Shown here: positions 1 through 6,870 of the stretch, piece after piece | How the letters are laid out: every line of letters starts with the position of its first letter | How positions within the stretch are numbered: position 1 is the stretch's first letter | NCBI GenBank assembly: GCA_030643125.1 | Contig: DAOWML010000025.1 | Location: 1-13,227 of the forward strand | Source: Bacteroidales bacterium | Lineage (GTDB): Bacteria > Bacteroidota > Bacteroidia > Bacteroidales > UBA12077 | Reading direction: 5' to 3' | DNA: 13,227 bases | The notes under the pieces: model-generated | Database searches by the model: none | Seen by the model: the letters and a program-made list of their open reading frames with translations, nothing else | What the model was told of the DNA's origin: nothing | Program-made: the position numbers and the translations under genes

Positions 1-669
1 CTTGGTTTGGTGGGAGAATCTGGATGTGGAAAAACAACATTGGGGAGAACAATCGCTCAGCTAATTGAAAAAAGTTCCGGGTTAATTGAATATAAAGGGA
101 AGTTATTAAATGATCTGACTAATAAAGAATTAAAACAATTTCGAAAAAATGTCCAAATAATTTTTCAGGATCCATATTCTTCGCTAAACCCTAAATTAAC
201 TATTGGAGATGCATTAACGGAACCTCTTATTGTTCATGGTATAGGTAAAAATAAAACAGAACGGAAGAAAAGAGTGTTTGAGATTTTGAAGAAAGTAAAA
301 TTAGATTTAGATAGTTTTTATAAATATCCACATGAATTTTCCGGAGGACAAAGACAAAGAAAAGTTATTGCACGTGCTTTAATATTAAATCCGGAATTTG
401 TAATATGTGATGAATCTGTTTCTGCTTTGGATGTTTCTGTTCAGGCCGAGATATTAAATTTATTAAATGATTTAAAAGACGAGTTTCAATTAACTTACAT
501 TTTTATCTCACATGATTTATCTGTAGTTAAATATATGGCAGATAGAATAATGGTTATGAAGGATGGAGAACTTGTTGAAATAAATAAAGCAGATGAAATT
601 TATAAATCACCTGCTTCAGATTATACTAAAAAACTTATTGAGTCAATTCCTGTTATCAAAAGCCATTAG
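1..669 (+). CDS. Peptide-type ABC transporter ATP-binding protein, C-terminal part (5' end outside window)
   Basis: ATPase that powers an ABC importer of the dipeptide/oligopeptide (DppF/OppF) class at the cytoplasmic face of the inner membrane. The frame is open from base 1, so the true start lies upstream; a TTG at 7 is internal and already within the Walker A region. Counting residues from base 1, the visible elements are Walker A GESGCGKTT (5-13), a Q-loop glutamine (56) in FQDPYSSLNP, signature FSGGQRQR (113-120), Walker B ending in D137-E138 within CDESVSALDVSVQ, and the switch histidine H171 in ISHD. The SALDVSVQAEILNLL stretch is typical of the peptide/nickel subfamily. Bacteroidota often fuse the D and F ATPases into one chain of roughly 550 residues, so this may be the second half of such a fusion; the window cannot show it. 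The substrate is inferred from family only. The stop codon overlaps that of the convergent PBP1A gene. Confidence 0.9.
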   Translation, partial: LGLVGESGCGKTTLGRTIAQLIEKSSGLIEYKGKLLNDLTNKELKQFRKNVQIIFQDPYSSLNPKLTIGDALTEPLIVHGIGKNKTERKKRVFEILKKVKLDLDSFYKYPHEFSGGQRQRKVIARALILNPEFVICDESVSALDVSVQAEILNLLNDLKDEFQLTYIFISHDLSVVKYMADRIMVMKDGELVEINKADEIYKSPASDYTKKLIESIPVIKSH

Positions 670-1688
670 AAAAAATCGTTGTTAAAATCTTCCTGATTTG
701 TATGGTTGTCTTCATATTTACCACAGTCTAATTCTACAGAAAAATTTAAAGGTTCTTCAAATTTATCGTCAGTTGTAACTGTTAAAGTAGAATCAGCATA
801 TACCTTTCTCATATAAATTGCCCAAATTGGCAGAGCCATATTTGCACCTTGTCCCAATCCAATACCTTTAAAATGGATACTTCGATCTTCACCACCAACC
901 CAAACTCCTGAAACTAAATTTGGAGTTATGCCCATAAACCAACCGTCAGACTGGTTTTGAGTTGTCCCTGTTTTACCGCCAATTTCATTGTAAAGTTCAT
1001 ATATCCAACGGACTCTTCCGCCAGAACCTTCTTTTACAACACATTGTAATAAGGCGGCCATTAAATAAGCTGTTTGTTCACTTATAGCTTCATTTTTAGT
1101 TGATGTAAATCTGGTTAATACAGTACCATTTTTATCTTCTATTCGGGTTACAAAAATAGGTTTAGCATGAACTCCTTTATTTGAAAAAGTTGAATAAGCA
1201 CTGGTCATTTCATAAAGTGAAATATCCGATGTTCCCAAAAATATTGAAGGTACAGCAGCTATTCTACTTGTTATTCCCATTTTACGCATAACATCAATAA
1301 CTGAAACAGGATTAAACTGTTTTATTAACCATGCTGAAATATAGTTTACTGAATTTGCAAGTCCCCATTTTAAAGTTACCATTTGTCCGTCGTGAGTCGT
1401 TGGACCTGAGTTTTTTGGTGTCCATGTGGTATCATTTAAAATAAAAGTACTTGGGACATTCGGAACTTTATGACAAGGTGCATATCCTTCCTGCATTGCA
1501 AGCGTATAAAGAAATGGTTTTATTGTTGATCCAACTTGTCTTCTGCCTTGTGTAACATGGTCGTATTTAAAATGTCTAAAATTCGGGCCACCAACATAAG
1601 CTTTTATATAACCATTATGAGGATCAATAGATACGAACCCGGCTCTTAAATAATTTTTATAATAAAGTAACGAATCCAGGGGAGTCAA
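666..1688 (-). CDS. mrcA: Penicillin-binding protein 1A, C-terminal transpeptidase part (separated by a frameshift)
   Basis: Transpeptidase half of a bifunctional class A PBP, which cross-links peptidoglycan stem peptides in the periplasm and is the beta-lactam target. Within this 340-residue frame the three active-site motifs are intact: SxxK at S54-T-I-K57 (GSTIKPF), SxN at S113-V-N115, and KTG at 239-241 (GGKTGTT). The frame opens at a TTG (1686-1688), but this is unlikely to be a real start. The first residues (TPLDSLLYYKNYLRAGF) are the normal continuation of the PBP1A chain, and there is no signal or membrane anchor. It overlaps the N-terminal part by 32 bases in another frame. Removing one base near 1687-1688 would join them into a protein of about 782 residues, a usual length for Bacteroidota PBP1A. 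If the break is real, this half would probably not be made or exported. The TAA stop overlaps the TAG of the convergent ABC gene. Confidence 0.88.
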   Translation of the reverse strand: MTPLDSLLYYKNYLRAGFVSIDPHNGYIKAYVGGPNFRHFKYDHVTQGRRQVGSTIKPFLYTLAMQEGYAPCHKVPNVPSTFILNDTTWTPKNSGPTTHDGQMVTLKWGLANSVNYISAWLIKQFNPVSVIDVMRKMGITSRIAAVPSIFLGTSDISLYEMTSAYSTFSNKGVHAKPIFVTRIEDKNGTVLTRFTSTKNEAISEQTAYLMAALLQCVVKEGSGGRVRWIYELYNEIGGKTGTTQNQSDGWFMGITPNLVSGVWVGGEDRSIHFKGIGLGQGANMALPIWAIYMRKVYADSTLTVTTDDKFEEPLNFSVELDCGKYEDNHTNQEDFNNDFF

Positions 1689-3015
1689 TCGTGTCCACTT
1701 TTCCTTTCCATGAAAAAACAGTCATTGCAATTCGTGTATTGAATACCGCTCTTATAGAATCCATATTTACACCTCTTCGGCGTAAACTTCTATATCTTTC
1801 CGTTCTACGCATAGCGAGATCAATAATGTCTTTTAAATCTTCCCTGGCTAATTCCTGATAATATGGAGCATTAGGATTATTCTCTTGTTCAGTATTAAAA
1901 TCATCTTGTAATTCTTGGCTAAGATGCTTAACTAATGCTTCTTCTGCATATTTTTGCATTCTTGAGTCAATCGTAGTGTAAATTTTTAATCCATCACGAT
2001 ATAAATCATAATAAGAACCATCCGGCTTTTTATTCTTTTTACACCATCCATATAAAGGATTTGTATACCATTCTATCGAATCGTTTCTGTAATCTCTTAA
2101 TGAAAAATAATTTCTTTTATTTGGTTTTGATTTATTTAATGTAAGTCTTAAATATTCTCTGAAATAGGTTGCTAATCCAACATTGTGATCTTGAAATTTA
2201 TAATTTAATTCAATAGGAAGTATGCTTAACGAATCAAATTCTTCATTAGTAATATAATTATACTTGTTCATTTGACTCAGAACAATATTTCTCCTTAGTC
2301 TTGACCTTTCAGGATTTCGTACGGGACTATAATAAGTAGGAGCTTTTAAAAGGCCTATAAGCAAGGCCGATTCTTCAACTTTTAACGAGTCAGAGGGTTT
2401 GTTAAAATAAGTTTTAGTTGCTGATTTAATCCCATATGTTATCCCTCCAAAAGGAACTGTATTTAAATACATTACAATGATTTCATCCTTGGTATAATTA
2501 CGTTCCAGTTTTACAGCAGTAACCCATTCTTTAAATTTTGTTGTTCCAAGATGTATATTTCTTCCAATCGAAGACGTATATGTTGTTGTATCTCTTGGGA
2601 AAAGATTTTTTGCAAGTTGTTGCGTAATTGTACTACCTCCTCCGGAAGATCGATTATTCATCAATATAGAATAAACTAAAACTCGTGCTAATCCTCTTGC
2701 ATCAATTCCTGAGTGTTTATGAAAGCGGATATCTTCCGTTGCAATTAAAGCATCAATAACATTTTGAGGGATATCATTGTATTTTGCATAAGATCGATTA
2801 TCCCAAAAAACATTTCCTATTAATACTCCATCATCTGAATAAATATCAGAAGCTAAGTTATTTTCCGGGTTTTCTAATTCTTCAAAAGTTGGCATTTCGC
2901 CTAACTTCTCAAAAGATATTAGTGTAAAAAATAAAATGATTATTATTATTGGGATTGATACCAATATCCAAAACAATCGTATATAAAATTTTGTTGTAAC
3001 TTTAATTTTGTTCAT
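1657..3015 (-). CDS. mrcA: Penicillin-binding protein 1A, N-terminal glycosyltransferase part (frame ends early)
   Basis: Membrane-anchored peptidoglycan glycosyltransferase half (GT51), which polymerises lipid II into glycan strands on the periplasmic side. One hydrophobic helix spans about residues 12-34, after a short positive N-terminus. The GT51 motifs follow in order: EDIRFHKHSG with catalytic E94 (94-103), GGSTITQQLAKNLF (126-139), KEWVTAVKLERNYTKDEIIVMYLN (about 162-185, second acidic residue E163), then the YGIKSATKTYF and LLIGLLKAPTYYSP segments (194-231). The start is the ATG at 3013-3015, which places the membrane helix correctly. The frame continues into the linker and OB-like region up to MTVFSWKGKVDT (residue 442), then runs 10 unrelated residues to a stop. 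Homologues continue with a (M/L)(T/S)P(L/M)DS sequence, which is present here one frame over. A protein ending here would still carry a full GT51 domain but no transpeptidase. It is divergently transcribed from topA. Confidence 0.88.
   Translation of the reverse strand: MNKIKVTTKFYIRLFWILVSIPIIIIILFFTLISFEKLGEMPTFEELENPENNLASDIYSDDGVLIGNVFWDNRSYAKYNDIPQNVIDALIATEDIRFHKHSGIDARGLARVLVYSILMNNRSSGGGSTITQQLAKNLFPRDTTTYTSSIGRNIHLGTTKFKEWVTAVKLERNYTKDEIIVMYLNTVPFGGITYGIKSATKTYFNKPSDSLKVEESALLIGLLKAPTYYSPVRNPERSRLRRNIVLSQMNKYNYITNEEFDSLSILPIELNYKFQDHNVGLATYFREYLRLTLNKSKPNKRNYFSLRDYRNDSIEWYTNPLYGWCKKNKKPDGSYYDLYRDGLKIYTTIDSRMQKYAEEALVKHLSQELQDDFNTEQENNPNAPYYQELAREDLKDIIDLAMRRTERYRSLRRRGVNMDSIRAVFNTRIAMTVFSWKGKVDTIDSPGFVTLL
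1676..1690 (-). other. Frameshift site inside the PBP1A gene
   Basis: On the - strand the frame reads ...GTG GAC ACG ATT GAC TCC CCT..., giving VDTIDSP and soon a stop. The family sequence VDT-(M/L)-TPLDS resumes one base later at TTG ACT CCC CTG. Changing ATTG to ATG, a one-base removal, would give VDTMTPLDS without disturbing either side. Alternatively two bases were lost from something like ATTATG. A run of four C (1679-1682) is nearby, but correcting there would drop a conserved residue. I see no standard slippery heptamer, so programmed frameshifting is not supported. Confidence 0.75.
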
Positions 3016-3060
3016 ATTGCCGGTTTTCGAGTGCTTGTAAAATTAATAAATAATATTTAA

Positions 3061-3074
3061 TTCAAAATTTTGAA
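3061..3074. repeat. Perfect 14-bp palindrome between divergent PBP1A and topA
   Basis: TTCAAAATTTTGAA reads identically on both strands. Its right arm supplies the TTTG of the topA promoter -33 element (3069-3072). Its left arm supplies a TTTG on the opposite strand (3063-3066) facing PBP1A. It may be a shared promoter element or an operator for both genes. In sequence this AT-rich a palindrome of this length can arise by chance, so the functional reading is inference. Confidence 0.4.
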
Positions 3075-3101
3075 CTTAAAATACTTTTTATATTAAGTTT
3101 G
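3069..3101 (+). promoter_or_regulatory. Candidate Bacteroidota-type promoter for topA
   Basis: TTTG at 3069-3072 and TAAGTTTG at 3094-3101 match the Bacteroidota primary sigma factor consensus (TTTG near -33 and TAnnTTTG near -7). The centres are 27 bases apart, close to the expected distance. Transcription would begin a few bases after 3101, leaving a leader of roughly 30 bases before the ATG at 3137. This also argues against a GTG start at 3101, because that codon lies in the promoter itself. Confidence 0.6.
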
Positions 3102-3136
3102 TGTCATTTTATAAATTCTTCAAAATCAAAATATTT

Positions 3137-5476
3137 ATGGTTGAAAATTTAGTTATTGTTGAGTCACCTGCAAAAGCAAAGACAATTGAGAAGTTTTTAG
3201 GGAAAGATTTTCAAGTTAAATCAAGTTTTGGACATATTAGAGATTTAGCAAAAAAGAATTTGGGAATTGATATAGAAAAAGATTATGAACCTCAATATAT
3301 TATTCCGGATGATAAAAAAGCAGTTGTTAAGGAATTAAAAAAGATTGCAAAAGAGGCTAAAATTGTGTGGTTAGCCTCCGATGAAGATCGTGAGGGAGAA
3401 GCAATAGCATGGCATTTAATGAAAGTTCTTGATTTGGATGTTAAGAAGATAAAAAGAATAGTTTTTCACGAGATTACAAAAGAAGCAATACAGAATGCAA
3501 TAAAGAATCCAAGATTAATTGATGAAAATATTGTTAATGCACAACAAGCAAGAAGAATTTTGGACAGGTTAGTGGGATTTGAATTATCTCCTGTTTTGTG
3601 GAAAAAAGTAAAACCATCACTATCGGCAGGGAGAGTTCAGTCAGTTGCTGTTAAATTGCTTGTTGAAAGAGAAAGAGAAATTATAAATTTTAAGAGTGAA
3701 TCTTTCTTTAAAGTAACAGGTCTTTTTAAAACAAATAAGAATGAAGAATTAAAAGCAGATTTATCAGAAAAGATTAAATCACCTGAAAAAATGCTGGAGT
3801 TATTAGAAAAATGTAAAATTGCATCTTTCAATATAACAGATGTTGTTAAAAAACCAGGAAAAAAATCTCCCGCTGCTCCTTTTACCACATCAACTTTGCA
3901 GCAAGAAGCTAGCAGAAAACTTGGATTTTCTGTTGCTCAAACAATGACAATTGCACAAAAGCTATACGAATCAGGGAAAATTACTTACATGAGAACTGAT
4001 TCTGTTAGTTTGTCTTCTATGGCGATTGGTGCAGCAAAAAATGTTATTTTAAATGAATTTGGTGAAAAATATCTTAAAACAAGAAATTTCAAGACAAAGT
4101 CAAAAGGAGCACAGGAGGCTCATGAAGCAATCAGACCAACTTTTATGGAGAAACAAGAAGTTTCGGGGGCTGAAAGAGAAAAGAGATTGTATGATTTGAT
4201 ATGGAAAAGAACGGTTGCTTCTCAAATGAGCGAGGCTCAATTAGAGAAAACGACTATTACCATAGACATTTCAAATAATGAACATAAATTTGTAGCTATT
4301 GGAGAAGTTCTTAAGTTCGATGGTTTCCTAAAAGTTTATTTTGAATCGACCGATGATGAGAATAATGAGGAAGTAAAAGGCTTGTTGCCAGCAGTTAATA
4401 AGGGTGAAGACTTAGAACAGAATTCAATTCAGGCTGTTGAAAGATTTACACATTATCCTCCAAGATATACAGAAGCAAGTTTAGTTAAAAAACTAGAAGA
4501 ACTGGGAATAGGCCGTCCGTCAACGTATGCTCCGACAATTTCAACTATTCAAAACAGGGGATATGCAGTAAAAGAAGACAGGCCGGGGAAAGATCGTGAA
4601 TACGTGTCATATACATTACTTAACAATCAAATTAAAGAAACTAAGAAAAAGGAAATCACAGGAGCAGAAAAAAAGAAACTATTCCCTAATGATATTGGAA
4701 TAGTTGTGAATGATTTTCTTGCAGAACATTTTAATGAGATTGTTAATTATAATTTTACAGCTTCGGTAGAAGAAGAATTCGATGAAATTGCAAATGGCAA
4801 GCTGAGCTGGTCAAAAATGATAGATAAATTTTATAAGCCATTTCATAAAACAGTAGAGACTACTCTCGAAACTTCAAGCAGAAGTGTTGGCGAAAGAATT
4901 CTTGGTGATGATCCGGCAACAGGGAAACCTATTACTGCAAAAATTGGACCTTATGGTCCGATGGTTCAAATTGGTTCTAAAGATGATGAGGAAAAACCGA
5001 GGTTTGCATCTCTTCAAAGAGGACAGCATTTAGAAACAATTACTCTTGAAGAGGCATTGGAATTGTTTAAATTGCCCCGGGATTTAGGTCAGTATGAAGA
5101 TAAAAAAGTTGTAGTTTCCATAGGCCGATTTGGGCCTTATGTAAGGCACGACTCAAATTTTATTTCTTTAAAAAAGGAAGATAATCCTTATAAAATTGAA
5201 CTTGACCGTGCTATAGAGTTAATCGAAGAGAAAAGAGAAAAAGACCGTTTAAGAACTATTAAGATATTCGAAGAAGATAAAGATCTCCAAATTCTTAATG
5301 GACGCTGGGGTCCTTATATTGTTTGCAAAAAGAAAAATTATAGAATTCCTAAAGGAACCGAAGCCGAAAGCTTAACATTGAAACAATGTATGGAAATTGT
5401 TAAAAATAATGGCAAATCAGAAAAAGGGAAGAAAACTAAAAAAATAAGTTCAAAAAAGGGGTCAGCAAAAAAATAA
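3137..5476 (+). CDS. topA: DNA topoisomerase I (type IA)
   Basis: Relaxes negative supercoils by single-strand passage in the cytoplasm. The ATG at 3137 gives MVENLVIVESPAKAKTIEKF, the standard beginning of the family; 12 extra codons back to a GTG at 3101 look spurious. The 779-residue product has a Toprim domain with E9 and the acidic triad D82-x-D84-x-E86 in SDEDREGEAIAWH. The catalytic tyrosine is Y284 in ITYMRTDS, with R286 beside it. The strand-passage domains continue to about residue 590. The C-terminus has no CxxC zinc ribbons. It carries three Toprim-C repeats, recognisable as KIGPYGPMV, SIGRFGPYV and LNGRWGPYI, and then a lysine-rich tail (about the last 25 residues) suited to DNA binding. 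An arginase-fold gene follows after 38 bases and is probably co-transcribed. Confidence 0.97.
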   Translation: MVENLVIVESPAKAKTIEKFLGKDFQVKSSFGHIRDLAKKNLGIDIEKDYEPQYIIPDDKKAVVKELKKIAKEAKIVWLASDEDREGEAIAWHLMKVLDLDVKKIKRIVFHEITKEAIQNAIKNPRLIDENIVNAQQARRILDRLVGFELSPVLWKKVKPSLSAGRVQSVAVKLLVEREREIINFKSESFFKVTGLFKTNKNEELKADLSEKIKSPEKMLELLEKCKIASFNITDVVKKPGKKSPAAPFTTSTLQQEASRKLGFSVAQTMTIAQKLYESGKITYMRTDSVSLSSMAIGAAKNVILNEFGEKYLKTRNFKTKSKGAQEAHEAIRPTFMEKQEVSGAEREKRLYDLIWKRTVASQMSEAQLEKTTITIDISNNEHKFVAIGEVLKFDGFLKVYFESTDDENNEEVKGLLPAVNKGEDLEQNSIQAVERFTHYPPRYTEASLVKKLEELGIGRPSTYAPTISTIQNRGYAVKEDRPGKDREYVSYTLLNNQIKETKKKEITGAEKKKLFPNDIGIVVNDFLAEHFNEIVNYNFTASVEEEFDEIANGKLSWSKMIDKFYKPFHKTVETTLETSSRSVGERILGDDPATGKPITAKIGPYGPMVQIGSKDDEEKPRFASLQRGQHLETITLEEALELFKLPRDLGQYEDKKVVVSIGRFGPYVRHDSNFISLKKEDNPYKIELDRAIELIEEKREKDRLRTIKIFEEDKDLQILNGRWGPYIVCKKKNYRIPKGTEAESLTLKQCMEIVKNNGKSEKGKKTKKISSKKGSAKK

Positions 5477-5477
5477 G

Positions 5478-5508
5478 ATTTTTCAATAAAATATAAACCT
5501 TGAAAAAT
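5478..5508 (+). repeat. Inverted repeat between topA and the arginase-like gene
   Basis: ATTTTTCAA (5478-5486) and TTGAAAAAT (5500-5508) are perfect 9-bp inverted arms around a 13-base AT-rich loop. The right arm ends six bases before the ATG at 5515. The stem is AT-rich and no T-tract follows, so it is not a convincing terminator. It could affect translation of the downstream gene or be a chance pairing. Confidence 0.35.
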
Positions 5509-5514
5509 TAGTAC

Positions 5515-6675
5515 ATGAATTTGAATGATTATTTAGATCCAATAGATTTAAAATTTGCTATTAGAGATTTTACAAACCCTAAAGATCAGTTAATTTCTTC
5601 TGTTTCTGTTCATACATCTGAGAAAAAAATAAAAGCAATTGAAAATTATAATGTTGCTATTATTGGTGTTCCTGACAATCAACCTGAAAATATTAACGAG
5701 TCGGTTAATGGTTTATTAAAGATTAGAGAATATCTCTATAGCCTGTCATCTTTTAGTAAGCAGGTTAAAATATATGATTTAGGAAATTTAAAATGTGGGA
5801 ATACTACTAATGATCATTCAATAGGATTAAGAGATGTAATAGTTGAATTGTTAGCATTAAATATTATTCCTATTATTATAGGATCTTCTGAAGACATCAT
5901 TTATCCAAACTATTTAGCATATCAAAAGCTTGATAAGAAAATAAATCTTGTTACTATCGATAGTAAAATTAATATAGTAGAAAATCGTGAAAAAGAATTT
6001 AAATCGGCCTTATGGAAAGTAATAGTCGAAAATAATGAATCTTTATTCTTTTTCTCTAATATTGGTTATCAAACACACTTTGTTAATTCTAAAATAACAA
6101 AATATCTTTCAGATCAATTACATTTTTTTTATAGATTAGGTTATATTCGTTCTAAAATAAAAGAAGTTGAACCAATTTTTAGGGATGCCGATTTAATAGG
6201 ACTGAATATTTCTTCTGTTAGACAATCTGATGCTTTTGGACAAACACATCCTTCTCCAAACGGTTATTATGGTGAAGAAATCTGTCAAATGGCACGATAT
6301 GCTGGTTTGAGCTCTAAGTTATCTTCATTTGGTATTTATGATTATAATTTTGAGCTTGATATAAATTCTCAAACGGCTCACCTGATTGCTCAAATCATCT
6401 GGTATTTTATTGATGGTTATATCAATAGGATTACGGAATATCCATTTGAAAATGATCAGGATTACAAAAAGTTTATTGTAAATCTGGATAGTTTCAAGCA
6501 AGAATTAGTTTTTTATAAAAGCGAAAAAACAGATCGCTGGTGGGTAGAGGTTCCATCTTTTAAAACCAATACTACAAAACATGTTTTGATATCATGTACT
6601 TACGACGATTACACAGATGCAGGTAATGGAGATGTTCCGGAAAGGTGGTTAAAAACATTCCAGAAGATAAATTAA
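5515..6675 (+). CDS. Arginase/formimidoylglutamase-fold protein with degraded metal site, T9SS-linked
   Basis: 386-residue protein that I assign to the ureohydrolase (arginase, agmatinase, formimidoylglutamase) superfamily, from the overall order of segments and from similarity to the 'formimidoylglutamase' annotated beside gld genes in Bacteroidota. The expected manganese-binding motifs are not intact. GSSED (123-127) stands where GGxH is expected, IDSKIN (148-153) where DAHxD is expected, and GLNISSVRQSD (229-239) where SxDxDxxDP is expected. The usual histidines and most aspartates are missing, so hydrolysis of a guanidino substrate is doubtful. Well-kept stretches include SNIGYQTHFV (181-190), RDADLIGLNI (223-232), GEEICQMARYAG (253-264) and a C-terminal DRWWVEVP block near 6532-6555. 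No signal peptide is visible, so it is presumably cytoplasmic. It sits 38 bases after topA and 195 bases before porP. A structural or regulatory role tied to secretion is possible but unproven; a true ureohydrolase with altered ligands is less likely. Confidence 0.75.
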   Translation: MNLNDYLDPIDLKFAIRDFTNPKDQLISSVSVHTSEKKIKAIENYNVAIIGVPDNQPENINESVNGLLKIREYLYSLSSFSKQVKIYDLGNLKCGNTTNDHSIGLRDVIVELLALNIIPIIIGSSEDIIYPNYLAYQKLDKKINLVTIDSKINIVENREKEFKSALWKVIVENNESLFFFSNIGYQTHFVNSKITKYLSDQLHFFYRLGYIRSKIKEVEPIFRDADLIGLNISSVRQSDAFGQTHPSPNGYYGEEICQMARYAGLSSKLSSFGIYDYNFELDINSQTAHLIAQIIWYFIDGYINRITEYPFENDQDYKKFIVNLDSFKQELVFYKSEKTDRWWVEVPSFKTNTTKHVLISCTYDDYTDAGNGDVPERWLKTFQKIN

Positions 6676-6770
6676 CAAAAGTAATTCTTTGATAAAAATC
6701 TTTGTAAAAAAAACAATCATTAGTAACCTTATTAATTTTCAGCAGTATAAAAGATGTATATTTATAAGGA

Positions 6771-6792
6771 TATGAACATTTAAATGTTTATA
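6771..6792. repeat. Palindrome upstream of the candidate porP promoter
   Basis: AACATTTAAATGTT (6775-6788) is a perfect 14-bp palindrome. With one G/T mismatch the symmetry extends over 6771-6792. It ends about 33 bases before the candidate TACTTTTG element, a position suited to an operator or activator site for the T9SS operon. No known regulator can be named from it, and chance symmetry in AT-rich sequence is possible. Confidence 0.35.
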
Positions 6793-6795
6793 AAA

Positions 6796-6833
6796 TTTGT
6801 TTAGAAATATTATTTTCGTTTATTTTACTTTTG
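6796..6833 (+). promoter_or_regulatory. Candidate promoter of the porP-gldKLMN operon
   Basis: TACTTTTG at 6826-6833 matches TAnnTTTG exactly. The upstream element is weaker: TTTG at 6796-6799 is about five bases too far, whereas TTTA at 6800-6803 is at the proper distance. Transcription would start near 6838, giving a leader of about 33 bases before the porP ATG. The rest of the 195-base spacer 6676-6870 holds no gene that I can see. Confidence 0.45.
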
Positions 6834-6870
6834 GTAATCTTTATTATAATTGAGGAATACAGTATTTAAT

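Noticed and set aside
1679..1682. Programmed ribosomal frameshift at the CCCC run in PBP1A
   Set aside because: In the incoming frame the codons are TCC CCT, which do not form a known slippery combination, and no stimulatory structure stands out.
1686..1688. Independent TTG start for a stand-alone transpeptidase gene
   Set aside because: The residues after it are linker sequence continuous with PBP1A, there is no export signal, and the overlap with the upstream half is better explained by a one-base frameshift.
3101..3136. GTG start extending topA by 12 residues
   Set aside because: The GTG forms part of the TAAGTTTG promoter element, and the family's conserved N-terminus begins at the ATG at 3137.
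3637..3888. 83-codon open frame on the - strand inside topA
   Set aside because: It lies antisense to well-conserved topoisomerase sequence, has no recognisable motif, and is explained by the topA reading frame.
6850..6870. TTG start extending PorP by seven residues
   Set aside because: The ATG at 6871 starts directly at the signal peptide; the extension would place odd residues in front of it.
6676..6870. Small RNA, riboswitch or short gene in the spacer before porP
   Set aside because: No convincing open frame and no structured GC-containing element; only a promoter-like sequence and an AT-rich palindrome are seen.
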